From Stenocarpella maydis (lineage: Eukaryota > Ascomycota > Sordariomycetes > Diaporthales > Diaporthaceae): a DNA stretch of 64,000 nucleotides. The stretch's first letter is position 1, and each line of letters starts with the position of its first letter. The notes beneath the pieces are model-generated. The model did not search any database. It was not told the DNA's origin and saw only the letters and a program-made list of their open reading frames with translations. Both the position numbers and the translations under genes were made by a program. The stretch lies in contig NQMI01000171.1 in the NCBI GenBank assembly GCA_002270565.1, positions 1-64,000 on the forward strand, written 5' to 3'. This document shows, one piece after another, positions 11,639 to 22,728 of the stretch.

Positions 11639-14020
11639 ATGCGTTCGACACTTATGGGCTCGGCGGCGGCCCTTGCCGGCCTCGTCCGCGTGGCCACAGC
11701 GGATACAACAGCGGCTCCTTACACTGATGCCAGGACCGGTATCGACTTCATGCAGTACTCTGCCAACGGTGGTGCGTTCAGCTTCGGCATCGCCCTTCCC
11801 GAGAAGGTCCAGTCGGACTTCATCGGACAGCTCGTGGTGCCGATCACGCAGACCGGAGGGTGGGGAGCCGTCTCGCTCGCCGGCGGCATGTTGAACCATC
11901 TCCTCCTCGTTGCCTGGGCCAACGGGGATGAGGTTGTGAGTACTTTCCGGACTGCCGGTGCTTACGCCAACCCGGCCGTCTACGATGCCACCAAAGTCAG
12001 CGCATTGCCTATTCCCGACGGAACATTCGTCAACAGCACCCATTTATCCTTCACTTTCCTGTGCCAGGGATGCGTTGTTGGCGGCACAACCTCGTTCAAG
12101 CCGACAGATGAGACCCCCGTCTTCGGCTGGGCGCTTTCCGTGGAGAGCCCTACCACTCCTTCCGACCCCGCCAGTGAGATCCCCTACCACGGTGCTGGTT
12201 TCGGTCTGTTCGGAGTCCCTGCTGCCGATGCAAAGTCGGCCAAGTATGACACATGGGCTGCCATGGCCTCCGAGGAGACCACCCCGACACCTGGCGCCGG
12301 CAGCAACTCGACCACGCCGGTCGGCGGCAACAGCACGGCTGTTGTTCCCACGACCTCTAACATCACATACGATGTGATTGTTGTTGGCGGTGGCCCCTCT
12401 GGTATCATCGCTGCTGAGCGTATCGCCGAGGCCGGCTCCAGCGTCCTTCTGCTCGAGCGTGGCCCGGCTAACACTGTTGCTCTCGGATCAGACGCCGGCC
12501 TGCCGTGGGATAAAGCTCTGACACCATATGATATCCCCGCCCTTGGTAGCAGCCTGTCCGGTCTTCCGGGCACCAAGATCTGCAGTGACACCGCCTCCAT
12601 GGCCGGCTGTCTCCTTGGAGGATCCAGCTCCATCAACGGGGAGAACTTCATCCACCCCCCTGCGCATGACTTCAGCAACTGGCCCGCTGGGTGGTCCTGG
12701 AACGACGTGAGCAAGGCTGCTGACCGTCTGTACTCCCGGAACCCTGGTACCACTATGCCCTCGGCTGACGGGAAGTACTATGACGACAAGGCATTCGAGG
12801 TTGTCTCTTCCTACTTGGACGCTCAGGGCTGGACTGAAGTTGACTCCATCGAGTCGCCTAACGAGAAGCACATGAGCTACTCGCGCCCCGCCTGGTCCAT
12901 CACTAACAACCTCCGTGCCGGCCCCGCCAGGACCTACCTTCCTCACGGCGAGGCCCTAGACAACTTCACCCTGAAGCTTGGAAGCAAGGTTATCCAGGCC
13001 AGGCGCGACGGCAGCAGGGTCACCGGTGTTCTCGTTGAGCTCGAGGACGGCAGCCAACAGATCATCAACGTAAACAAGGGTGGTAAGGTCGTCCTCGCAG
13101 CTGGTGCCCTGTCCACCCCTAGGATCCTCTGGAACTCTGGCATTGGCAAATCCGATGCCCTCAGGATCGTCCAGGCCGGCACGACTGGCGTCAAGCTCCC
13201 CGACGAGGCTGAGTGGATTGACCTTCCTGTCGGCCACGGGCTCAAGGACCACGCCCAGGCTCCTCTCCAGTTCAATATGGCCAACCTTACCGCCTACAAG
13301 TTCAGCGACATTGCGACCAAGCCCCTGGCCGCTGACCTCGAGCTCTACAAGCAAGGCTCCGGTGTTATCACCCAGGCTGCGCAGAGGATGCACCTGTGGA
13401 CCTCCATCAACGGGACCGACGGCGTCGAGCGTTATCTCCAGGGGACCGTCAGCGCCATGAAGGATGATATCCTCACCATCAAGATCTTCCTCACGCATGG
13501 AACCACCTCGAGCGGCGAGCTTGGCATCACCGCCGGCGGAAACACCGTCCTGAACGTCAAGCCCTGGCTGGTCACCGACGCCGACAAGGCCGCCTTTCGT
13601 GACTTCATCCAGTGGTGGATGGACGTGACCACCAAGAGCAACGCCACCGTCGTCTCCCCTATGGCCCTGGACGCTGACGCCACCCCCGATTCCATCATCG
13701 CCGGCAGCCTCATCTCGGGCGACCACTGGGTCGGCACCGCCAAGATGGGCACCGATGATGGCCGGTCGAATGGAACCAGCGTTGTCGACACCGACACCCG
13801 CGTCTACGGCACCGATAACCTCTTCGTTGTCGACGCCTCCATCCACCCCGACCTCCCCACTGGCAATACCCAGGCAATTATTATGATCGTCGCCGAGCAG
13901 GCGGCCGAGAAGATCGCCGCCTTCGACGTTGCCGCTGGGAGCTCCAGCTCCAACGCGACTGAGCCCTGCAAGATTAGGAAGCGCGACCGCATGGGACGCA
14001 TCACCCGCCGCCGCTACTAG
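11639..14020 (+). CDS. Cellobiose dehydrogenase (AA8-AA3_1), no CBM1
   Basis: This intronless gene encodes about 793 residues. The frame is open further upstream, but the ATG at 11639 gives a signal peptide (about residues 1-21) and follows a CT-rich leader. Residues about 25-205 are the AA8 cytochrome domain; the haem-b ligands appear to be Met84 (AGGMLNHLL) and His184 (IPYHGAGFGLFG). A Thr/Ser/Gly linker (about 213-240) leads to the GMC dehydrogenase domain with the FAD motif VVGGGPSG (about 248-255). The catalytic pair is likely His696 (GDHWVGT) and Asn743 (PTGNTQ). The enzyme oxidises cellobiose outside the cell and passes electrons to lytic polysaccharide monooxygenases. There is no C-terminal CBM1, so it is a class II CDH of the CBM-less type. 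It is convergent with a CBM1-esterase gene. Confidence 0.95.
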   Translation: MRSTLMGSAAALAGLVRVATADTTAAPYTDARTGIDFMQYSANGGAFSFGIALPEKVQSDFIGQLVVPITQTGGWGAVSLAGGMLNHLLLVAWANGDEVVSTFRTAGAYANPAVYDATKVSALPIPDGTFVNSTHLSFTFLCQGCVVGGTTSFKPTDETPVFGWALSVESPTTPSDPASEIPYHGAGFGLFGVPAADAKSAKYDTWAAMASEETTPTPGAGSNSTTPVGGNSTAVVPTTSNITYDVIVVGGGPSGIIAAERIAEAGSSVLLLERGPANTVALGSDAGLPWDKALTPYDIPALGSSLSGLPGTKICSDTASMAGCLLGGSSSINGENFIHPPAHDFSNWPAGWSWNDVSKAADRLYSRNPGTTMPSADGKYYDDKAFEVVSSYLDAQGWTEVDSIESPNEKHMSYSRPAWSITNNLRAGPARTYLPHGEALDNFTLKLGSKVIQARRDGSRVTGVLVELEDGSQQIINVNKGGKVVLAAGALSTPRILWNSGIGKSDALRIVQAGTTGVKLPDEAEWIDLPVGHGLKDHAQAPLQFNMANLTAYKFSDIATKPLAADLELYKQGSGVITQAAQRMHLWTSINGTDGVERYLQGTVSAMKDDILTIKIFLTHGTTSSGELGITAGGNTVLNVKPWLVTDADKAAFRDFIQWWMDVTTKSNATVVSPMALDADATPDSIIAGSLISGDHWVGTAKMGTDDGRSNGTSVVDTDTRVYGTDNLFVVDASIHPDLPTGNTQAIIMIVAEQAAEKIAAFDVAAGSSSSNATEPCKIRKRDRMGRITRRRY

Positions 14021-14348
14021 GCCGGGGAGGCCGCTTGCATTGTTGGATGTAGAAGGTTTTGCCGGGAAGTAGGGACACGGTGCGATATTTTCAGATTCGA
14101 AGCTTCTTGTATATGTTCGGAACCTAGTAGATACGTTTTGTTTGTCAATGTACACGATAAAATTGCCATCAACAGCACCATAACAAGCCCTGATCCACCC
14201 CGTCAAGATTATCAGATCCTGAACTGTGTCTTACGCATAACTTGCTAGGTCCATATGTGTAGACATGCGCGGCACTGTAGACCCCCTTCGAAGCTTGCGA
14301 ATATGCCGGGTAGGCTCAGCCTTGTTTCCCGCACTATCCTAAGTCGAT
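14021..14348. other. Short convergent intergenic region
   Basis: These 328 bp hold the 3' ends of the cellobiose dehydrogenase and CE16 genes, which are transcribed toward each other. No gene or repeat was seen. Confidence 0.5.
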
Positions 14349-15596
14349 TTAGAAGAATCTTCCCTTCCAAGCGCTTGCAACATCCTGTGCAACCAGTTTG
14401 TTGATCGAATAGCCAGGGTGGTAATCGTTGAACCACAAGCAGCTCTTCCCGTCGGCGTTATAGCAAGTGGCGTCTGGCGAGCCATATGCGGTGGGGTCCT
14501 TGATTGCAGTGATGAAAGGCGTCGTGGTATCGACAATCTTTGCATTGACGCCGGTGTTTGCCGACGTGAAATTCGCAAGCGCGGACGCTAGCAGGTGGTT
14601 ATACCTCGCGATCACCGTTGCCTCCGTGTCTCTAGCACTCGAGGACTGCCCCAGCATGAGCGGGGTGTATTGAATGGCTTTGGAGGTAAGCATGATTCCG
14701 CCAGAGGTTCCGGTCATGATAGGTACGAGCAGAGAAACTCACGTGGAACACTGAGAAGGACGAAATTTCGGGCGCCAGCGTCATATATGATCTGAAGCTG
14801 CTGGAAGTACCTGGCAATGACCGAGTTGACAACGTCGGTGACGTTGCTGAGGTAGTAGGTATTGCCAACATCATTCACACCGATCCACACTCCGACAAGC
14901 GTGTTCGAGGCGGTCCAGGGAGCGTACGACGGGTGAGACGCGAGAGAGTTGGTGAATTGGGCGACCTGGTCCACGAAGCTCTTAACGCTAGGGTCATAGG
15001 GCTTGACGAGACTCGAGTCCGTCGTCGCACCGCCGTACGCAAAGTTGTACGAAAGGAGGTTTGAGACCTGCAACTGCGAGACCAAAATGCCAACCCAGTT
15101 GAGACCTCCGGCAGCCGTATATCCGGGAAGAGCCGGGTTACCGAGGGGGTTGCTTGCTGATGGCTTAGTGCCATTGATATTAAACCCGGTCTGGGAGTAC
15201 GAGTCCCCGCTGATTCAAATGTAAGGTCACTGAGACTGGGATGACCTGCGCAGACCGCCACGTACAATGTAATGAGATATTGTGTCCCAGATGGTGCACT
15301 GCTGGGCGCAGCTGGGGGGGTCGTGACTGTTTTGAACGAGCTCGTCGAGGTGGACGCTTTGGATGTCGGCATGCATTGTGCTGTATTTTGGGGATCCCGC
15401 GTCAGCCGGGGATTCCTACCCAGCCGTAGACTCGGCATGACTTACAATAATACGCATTCAGCGATGTGCACACTGATCCCTGGGCACAATTCGTTGCACC
15501 AGTGAATCCAGTTCCTCCACACTGGCCATAAACCGGCACTTGTGCTGACGCGAGTGCAGTCAACAAGGACGCCAGGCACAACGATCTCAAGGCCAT
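14349..15596 (-). CDS. CBM1-linked CE16 acetylesterase (GDSL/SGNH fold)
   Basis: Four exons on the minus strand (15596..15446, 15380..15266, 15209..14743, 14677..14349) encode about 353 residues. Residues 1-18 are a signal peptide. A CBM1 cellulose-binding module follows (about 19-53; [11 protein letters not shown] with four Cys and the aromatic NAYYSQC), then a Ser/Thr/Pro linker (about 55-82). The catalytic domain opens with the SGNH block I motif FGDSYSQTG (Ser92), has the block III motif GVND and ends with the block V His in NDYHPGY (about 328-333). The family removes acetyl groups from hemicellulose oligosaccharides outside the cell. The first intron cuts the CBM1 before its last Cys, and splicing restores it. 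Its convergent partner is a cellobiose dehydrogenase. Confidence 0.92.
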
Positions 15597-18500
15597 TTCA
15601 ATTCTGGCAAGCTGCATAAGCGGGTATGGGGATCTGATGAGTGAACGGCAACAATGAGAATACACAGAAAAGAAGTGCTCGGGACGCGGTATATCAGGAA
15701 CTGGTGGATAATACGAGGCTGAGCCAAAGGTTTTCTACATATTTATATGTATGCGTGGAACGCAGTGTTGCCAAGCGACAGTCTTGTTCGGCACGTATGG
15801 CTGGCGATAATAAAACGATCGGTGCGCCCCTGGAGAGATTGCATGGAGCAGTTGCCCCCGCGGAACTCGGAGAATAAAATGTGGCTTCTAGATGAAGAAC
15901 AGATCCTTTCTCGCGACTTACCTGACCATTGATTTGGTCGCTTAGCTGGATTTGAGTTCCCCTCGGAGGAGGTCACCCGTGCTCTTTCGGGCTAAAGGCC
16001 CTCGCAGCCGGGAACACAGGCACCTCATCATCCGAGTGCGCCAGGTACCAGCGGTAGGATTTTGGGTACTGACTAGGCCCCAGGACTTCATCGTGAATTA
16101 TCAATACGGGACAAAATGGGTTGTCAGACTCGCATATAACCCAACCATCGACAACACCGAATTGCACGACGCCTATAACTACTTAAGTACGTTGCGAAAC
16201 GATTCTATTGGGTCAATCCTCTTCTGGTCCCATGGCTTACGCCCTGCCACCAGTTTGATGTCAGGTAGCTTGGAATGGGTCGACTTGCGCAGGTTGTGCG
16301 CTTTCAATTTGCAATCCTTGGTCGACGAGACAGGCCATTCGCTCGCACTAAGTTATCCATATTGTGATCAAGCAATCCATGGTCATTGTATACATGTGCC
16401 AGTCAACCTAAAGCTAAGCCTATCCTAGGAATTGAAGACTTGCAATTGTCTCCAAACCTGTTCGATCAGCTTCAGCTTAACTAGTAATATATATTAAGTC
16501 GTACCCGTCTCATACTGATAGCGTTTGATGAGCCTGCTTAGCAGTTTTACCCAGCTTCGGCAAGCATGCTGGGAACATAGAACTTCAAGTTTCATTTTAT
16601 TCAAATGATACCAATTGTATGTTTGGCTAGCATGTGTGCATATATTCTAAGAACAACATTGAGTTGACTGTTCCAGGTGCCACTCTAAAGTTTACGGTAG
16701 AAGCATCTTGGCTAATTCCTCCAGGCTCAGCTCACCCAAAACCATTGACGGGAGCATTTTGATGCCCCTGGCCGCGCCAGATTATTTCCTGGAATGCGCA
16801 CTCTGCCGCACCATCTGGGGTGGTCTCACAAGACATCTCGGCAAGAGCACTGCCACCTCAATTGCCTTGAGCTCCTCCCACCACGCACATTCATCCAAAT
16901 GTACCAGACACAAGCCTCTACTTGAGTGGTTTTTAGGCATTGCAATAAATTCCCTCAAAGGCGTCGTGCTCTCGATTCGACAAATGTCGGCATCAGGTTA
17001 CGCCGACCGGGCGTACTCGAACTGATAGAAACTCACGCTGTTGATGGCCTCTGCGCCGAGTTCTTACTCATGAAGAAGCATGGCATATACGACCATCCCG
17101 GTGTCGCTCGAATCCTGAGCTCCGAGTGAGTTGACATCGACATTACAGTACTCCGGGTGGAGTGGATTGGCTGGGTTGCCTACCGCATAGCTTGTGGCCA
17201 AGTTGATAGAGCAGCGCATGAAGGCTTGACGCTGGAAGTCATTTCTCTAGGTTTAGGGTCACGGTTCATTGCGTTCATGGCTCTCTCTGTCCAAACTGTG
17301 AGAAGCACAGGGAAGAGTTTAATTGGTTGGGAATCCCCGGAGACAGTAGACAAAAGCTCGTATGGTCAGATGGGGCCAGATCAGGTTAAGACAAGACAGC
17401 GCTTGACCCTCGCGGTTCCTTACGATGGGCTCACCAGTCCATCATCTTCTTTGCACGAGTCCAAAACGTGCTTACTTCAGACAGTGGATTACCACGCCTG
17501 TATAGTACAAGTTGACATGTTCTCGCTAAAAGAAGAAACAGGTCCAATTCTTGAAACATACCAAGGTACCTAGGTATATGACTCGTTTGTCCACCTCGTA
17601 CTACTCCAAATTACCTTTCAAACAAAGATAATACTCGTATTTCTGTTACTGTTCCTTATTTCTCTTCGTTCGCTACACACTATGAATTTGTTTTGAGTTG
17701 GAAGAGTGTTGACACATTGTATGTACTGCTAGGCAACGTACTACGATTGACCAGTCAGCACAATAGCCAATTGTACAAAGGACCCAAATACCCAATCTAA
17801 CGATTGGACAACCGAACTGCCATGATCGATGCGGTGTTGATTCTAGATTCCATAGTCAAGGGAGACATCGCTGAGTGATCAACTCGCAATGACCGAGCAT
17901 TGAGACATGGCCCAATGCTTGTGATACAATTCTGCGAGCCCTTCATCAGGTGTACATACGCTTTGACCTGCCATGTCCTGGTGGTATCAGTAACAGATTG
18001 GCAGCCGTGGTGGCTTGAGATGGCTGAGACCCTGCCGACATCCTGACAGCATCTATTATGGTATTTCGGACGTTAGGGAATGCCGATGCCCCTTTCATGG
18101 TATTGTGGAGGCAAAATACGATTCCAGAACGTGAGGGGTCAAGAACACGTTGGCAGTGGCCCCTGTGGTGGAGAAACGCCTACGGCATTGCGTGGACACA
18201 TGTACTGTTAGTCTCTACTGTGGACAAAAAGTAACTGTGGCCTCGAGCAACCCCTTGCTAGCAGGAACAGTGTGCAAAACCCCTGCTGATCATCGAGATA
18301 CTGGGCCACAATTTTGATTAGGGACTCAGGTCATGAGCTCCTTACATGAACGCTTATGCGGAGGCCAAAGACATGCATGCAAAGCAGCCTGTTGTGGTCT
18401 GATGGAACGTTCCATGTACCTCACGTTCTGTCTCTACCCCATCACTTTAAGGCTTGGCTTGTAGAAGGCTTGCTGTTGCATTAGTCGGTGAGAAGAGAAA

Positions 18501-19060
18501 ATACGACGTGCTGCGCGGTGAAGGTCAGGCGCGCAGCCATGTCAATTGAATGAGTACCTTGGCCCCCCGGATCGATCTCGGCCGCCCCGCCTTGTTCCTA
18601 TTTCCAGCGAGCCGACCGCCAAGCACTGGAGACGAAGATCCACCCGGATTAAGCTTACATACGAGAACAGAGGGCCTCCCCGGAATCTGACGTAGGATTG
18701 GCGGGTTTGACTCTAGCGTTGACACCCTACTCCACACAACACGGAAGCTGAGGGTGAATACGAGCTTGGGTCCTCGGAGCCATGCCGATCCAAGGCTCAA
18801 CGTCTGCCGCCAGGAACGCACTCTGCCGCGGTCCTTTGCGCGATGGCAGCCTGGGGTATCCTCCTCAACCACCTGACGCACCACGCCTCTGCCAACAGGT
18901 GACATCTGCTGAGTGAGGGGTGATCGCTCGGCAATCTTTACGAGCCATGACGACGTTGGACGGAAGTGACGGTAAGCCCTGGTAAGCCCTGACGCCCGGC
19001 CTGACGCGGTTCTCACTATATGCATGTCTTGGAACGACCTGTTCACTCCACCAGAGTCAT
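15597..19060. other. Unassigned stretch between CE16 and the small secreted protein gene
   Basis: These 3.5 kb contain open frames on the plus strand at 15952-16428 (158 codons), 16708-17025 and 17157-17573, but none resembles a family I recognise, and I found no splice signals that join them. A minus-strand frame at 18525-19046 overlaps the promoter of the next gene and is probably spurious. The region 17580-18500 shows nothing of note. A species-specific gene here cannot be excluded. Confidence 0.35.
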
Positions 19061-19066
19061 GAGGTC

Positions 19067-19073
19067 TATATAA
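19067..19073 (+). promoter_or_regulatory. TATA box of the small secreted protein gene
   Basis: TATATAA stands about 140 bp before the ATG at 19215. A pyrimidine/CA-rich leader (acacacacttcaacc and following) lies between them. This arrangement is common for highly expressed fungal genes. Confidence 0.6.
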
Positions 19074-19214
19074 GTTCGAGACCGCTCTATCAACATGTCC
19101 AGCATCCCTACCTCATCTGGCACCCTCACACACACACTTCAACCTTCAAACAAGATACTGCTCCTCTTTAGAACCCATCCACATTGACCTCGTAATCATA
19201 ATACCATAATCAAA

Positions 19215-19655
19215 ATGCAGTTCACCACCGTCTTCCTATCTGCCCTCGCCGCCGTCGGCTCTATGGCTGCTCCCACCGAGCCCAGGGCCGAGGCAGTCTC
19301 CATGATGGCCGAGGCCACAACCTGGACCATCACCAGCGCTAAGCGCGTCGTCAACGCCGACGGCACACAAACCATCTGGTCATTCGGCATCTACAACGGC
19401 CAGACCAACACTCCCTGCACCGAGGTCATCAACGGAACCAAGTCATATTCCCTGAACGGCGGTCCCGTCACCTGCGGCCCATACACAGTCACCTCTGGCT
19501 GGTCTGATCAGTTCGGCCCCGGCAACGAGTTCACCACCTTCGCTGTTGTTGACTACAGTGCCAAGTTGATCATCTACCCTGCCTACACCGACAAGGAGGT
19601 TGCATCTGGCAACGTCGTCACCCCAGACAAGAGCTACACCCCCTCCAAGATCTAG
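19215..19655 (+). CDS. Small secreted protein, effector-like
   Basis: This single-exon gene encodes 146 residues. A clear signal peptide (MQFTTVFLSALAAVGSMAA, residues 1-19) is followed by a short propeptide-like stretch ending in PRAEA. The mature part has two Cys (PCTEV and TCGPY), an aromatic N-terminus (TTWTI) and the conserved-looking strings PYTVTSGWSDQFGPGNEF and IIYPAYTDK. No enzymatic motif is visible. It resembles a family of small secreted proteins found in many Sordariomycetes, some upregulated in host interaction, but I cannot name a function. A TATA box and a pyrimidine-rich leader suggest strong, regulated expression. Confidence 0.8.
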   Translation: MQFTTVFLSALAAVGSMAAPTEPRAEAVSMMAEATTWTITSAKRVVNADGTQTIWSFGIYNGQTNTPCTEVINGTKSYSLNGGPVTCGPYTVTSGWSDQFGPGNEFTTFAVVDYSAKLIIYPAYTDKEVASGNVVTPDKSYTPSKI

Positions 19656-21226
19656 GAAACTCTTTGATCAGTGTATCTTTGGGACAGCCGTGGTATTACT
19701 ATGGAATTACTACCTGCAGAAGATTGGACAAACTTGGAAGGACAGTTTGGAGCGAAACCCCTCTGCGAAGGAATTGATGTTAAAACTACATACCTAGACT
19801 CTCAATGTTGAATTCAAAAGCGTCACAAGACTTCCCGCCTTCTCTGCGCCTAAGTGATCTGTCGTTGTTGGATTTAAACTGAGTGGGCACGCAACCAGGG
19901 ACGGTAAGACAATTCTGATAAAGTGCAAACTACGCCAAGCTGGGATTGACACTTTGAGGTTGTTAACATGGCGGGAACCTTTAGAGGCCTTGCCGACAGC
20001 AAGTGGGCTAGCCAGAAACTGCAACGAAGTAGGTGACTATTTTCCTCTTGGGGCATACCCAGAGCCATTGAAATTAAATATACACGTGCAGTCGGGGAAT
20101 AATTTAGTTAAAAGGTATTGTTATTAATTGGCATTTTCCACGATCGCAAGTGCTGTGCCTCCAGTTCACAAAATGCCCCTTCTCCACCAGTGTCAAAGCA
20201 ACTCGGCTGAGTCTCTATGGACTTGCTGATTACAACACGCCATTGCCTCATGGCTACTTCGATGAATCGCCGCGTATCCATGCCGACTCACAGAGCGGTC
20301 AAGGTCGACTGTTCTTGGAACAGCCATGGGCCCCAGTGCCCGCGTTTGCATTATCTCGTCAGTGCTGACGCATGTCTCCATCTCTTGGGATGACGTTGGC
20401 AAACACCGTTAATCTATGCAGCATTAGTGGAGCTATGTTGTTGATCAACACGTCTTCTGAGTTATGAGAGCATGCCTGCCTTGGGAAGGTGGACCTGGGT
20501 GGGGCTAGCCAGAGGTACAACAAAACAAGGCAACCCGGACTGCATGACAGGACCTTGCACCATCGTTATTGTGGTTCTCAACTGACAGCTCAACCGCCGA
20601 GCCTGCCGGGACTACCGAACACGACAATCATGCCGTTGCTTCCGTCTTGGATAGATGCAGATGGAACAGAGACCATTCAGAAGCTCACAGACCGGTGACC
20701 CGAGGCCGTGAAAATAGAAATGACTCGGAAAACGCCGCATGTCGCCTATACGTCCTCAGGTCAACCATGACACAAACGTCACCGAGAACTGGCAAGTAAC
20801 TTCTCAGCATCTCCATAATTAGACAATCCAGTTTCTATACGAGAAATACACTGTACACTTGATTTTACTACCACTCCATGGCTTTTCAAGCGGTAGTCCC
20901 TACCATATGCAAATCAGCACTATGTTGACCTTTCTGTAGGACAGAGATGCCCCGAAATCCGATTGGTCAACTCGGTATCAAATGCTTTCGCGCTCATAGT
21001 CAAACTGAGATCTTAACTCGAGACTCGGACTGAAGGTGATCCTCAATTTCCGGTGATGAGCAATCCGAGATGGGCTTTATTGTGCTAGTCTAGTAAAGAG
21101 AGAATGGCACGATGGCTCACAGAAATGAGTGTCTGCATGTTTGCAAGAGCCCTCAAGGCTTTTGCCATATAGCCAAGGTTACAGTGAGGGCATGGCTGCA
21201 GCACTTGAGCATCCCCGGGCCCTCAC
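19656..21226. other. Intergenic region downstream of the small secreted protein
   Basis: No family was recognised on either strand. Short frames at 20150-20368 and 20489-20799 lack any recognisable motif. The region carries the 3' ends of the small secreted protein gene and the convergent THI5 gene. Confidence 0.4.
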
Positions 21227-22438
21227 TCAGACCCGGACTTCCGCAATCTGCAGGCGGTGGAAGCCACCTTTGTCCGCGACGTTGCTCTGCAGCTCTGCCA
21301 TGCGTCTCTGGTCACCCAAGGGGTCCTGGGATTCCCCACCCAGAGTCCACTCGAGGTATTTATTGGTGTAATTGGGCTCAAAGTCCGCGCCGAGAACGCC
21401 CAGTCGTTTGCCGTACTTGGTGACCTTCTGCCAATCGCGCTGGACATTCTTGAGATCCTTACTGAAGTACGCGAAGCTCCGCTCGAAAATCTTGCGGTTG
21501 AGCTGAGTGCCCATCACGGGCTTGCAGTCAACATACTCCAGCCAGGCCTTTTCGGGCTGCTCAAGCACGAAGTCTGTGGCCCGCTTGATGGCACGTAGGA
21601 AGGCGCGCACTTTATCCGGATTCTCGCCTACGAACTTGTCGTTACCGATGTACAGGATGGAACAGAAGCAGCAGCAGCCCAGCTCGGCTAGCTGGTCGAT
21701 GCGAAGCATCTGCACATCGGTCTTGGGGCGGCCCTGGGAGGTGAGCCACTCCTCGAGCTCGACCATCTGTACGTTTTCCAGGCCGATACCGGCGTGGATT
21801 TCGCCCTTGATGATGGCCTTGGACACGTTCATCCCACAGCGCACCGCGGTGTAGTCGTCGGGCGTCATCCCGTAGTGCGAAGTCAGCTCATCGATCTGGA
21901 TCTTGCCGAACTCGCCCACATATCCAATGCGCTTGCCCTTGAGGGTCTGGAAGTCTCTGGTGACGCCCGAAGACTTGAGGTAGACCACACCCGTGAAAGG
22001 TTCATCGAGGAGACTGCCAATAGACGAGACCGGGAAGCCGCGTGCCTTAGCCTATGAATTCATTTCAGCATTCGCGAAGCCCTGTCTACAGCATAAGCAG
22101 TGAGCATACAGCAAGAGTATGGATCATAGCCTTGTAGCCGAGGTCTACTTTTCCCGATCCGATGATCTCAGTCACGTCCTAAAGGGGCCGAACATGAGTA
22201 TACCAAGCAGTTAGATAGCATGAGGTGCGAACCATGGACTAACGCTTGGGTCGTTGGGCTCGAGAAGGGCCACCTTGATTCCCTCTTCCTTGAAAAAGCC
22301 CTTCGCCTGTGCAAGGTACAATGGCGCATGGTACGGTGTGGCGTGCCTGACACGGATTCATGTTACCAGAAGCTGCTAATGTTGCCACTCAGAATTGTCC
22401 TACCAGTTGGTGAGGAACGAAATCTTGTCAGTCGACAT
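21227..22438 (-). CDS. NMT1: Thiamine pyrimidine (HMP-P) synthase, NMT1/THI5
   Basis: Four exons (22438..22404, 22346..22244, 22178..22110, 22051..21227) encode 343 residues, close to yeast Thi5 (340). The product makes 4-amino-5-hydroxymethyl-2-methylpyrimidine phosphate, the pyrimidine half of thiamine, from PLP and an active-site histidine in an iron-dependent suicide reaction (known for the family). The expected residues are all present: Lys62 and His66 ([14 protein letters not shown]) and the iron-site cluster CCCFC at 195-199. Introns are 57, 65 and 58 nt with good phases. Two of the three lie within the first 70 codons. A TPP riboswitch sits in the 5' leader, so expression should fall when thiamine is abundant. 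Confidence 0.96.
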
Positions 22439-22467
22439 CTTGCAAGTGATCTGGGCAACGTAGAGAG

Positions 22468-22728
22468 CTAGAATGGTCAGTCTGATCTGCCTGGGTATGC
22501 TATGGGAAGGGGGAAGGAGGATTGAAGGTCCACATGTCCTTTCGCTGGTATTATCCAGTTCAAGTTCAACCGGTATTTCTCAGATTGACCCTTCCGGTTT
22601 GAAATACACGCTCATTTCTCTTGGCCATGGGTCCTGCGTAACGTAGGAGCATGGCATGAGAAGTAGTTAAAGCAGGTATCGCAAAAGGAAGAGCCAAACA
22701 CCCGGATGTGTACTTTTCACATAGTTAC
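22468..22728 (-). promoter_or_regulatory. Probable 5'-UTR intron carrying the riboswitch
   Basis: On the minus strand a donor (AAG|GTAACT, intron start at 22728) and an acceptor (CTGACCATTCTAG, end at 22468) with a CTGAC branch point flank the aptamer. The layout matches the known riboswitch-controlled alternative splicing of fungal NMT1 leaders. The exact donor is an inference, because other GT sites exist nearby. Confidence 0.55.
22533..22610 (-). promoter_or_regulatory. TPP riboswitch (THI box) upstream of NMT1
   Basis: Read on the minus strand, the leader contains the invariant CTGAGA (pyrimidine site) followed by AATACCGGTT, then GAACTTGAACTGG and ATAATACCAGCG (pyrophosphate site), ending GAAAGGACATG. 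A closing stem CGTGT/ACATG and a P2 stem AACCGG/CCGGTT can be drawn, and CTGG/CCAG forms P5. The spacing between P2 and CTGAGA is only about ten bases, so the P3 arm seems very short. Position and gene context fit the eukaryotic TPP riboswitch that controls splicing. Confidence 0.92.

Noticed and set aside
12956..14206. 416-codon open frame on the minus strand
   Set aside because: It lies antisense to the cellobiose dehydrogenase exon and its low-complexity Gly/Asp/Val content is the mirror of GC-rich coding sequence.
17086..17130. 5S-rRNA-like start (atacgaccat)
   Set aside because: Only about ten bases match; the internal control regions and the rest of the 5S sequence are absent.
18525..19046. 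173-codon frame on the minus strand
   Set aside because: Overlaps the promoter of the small secreted protein and shows no motif, signal peptide or splice support.
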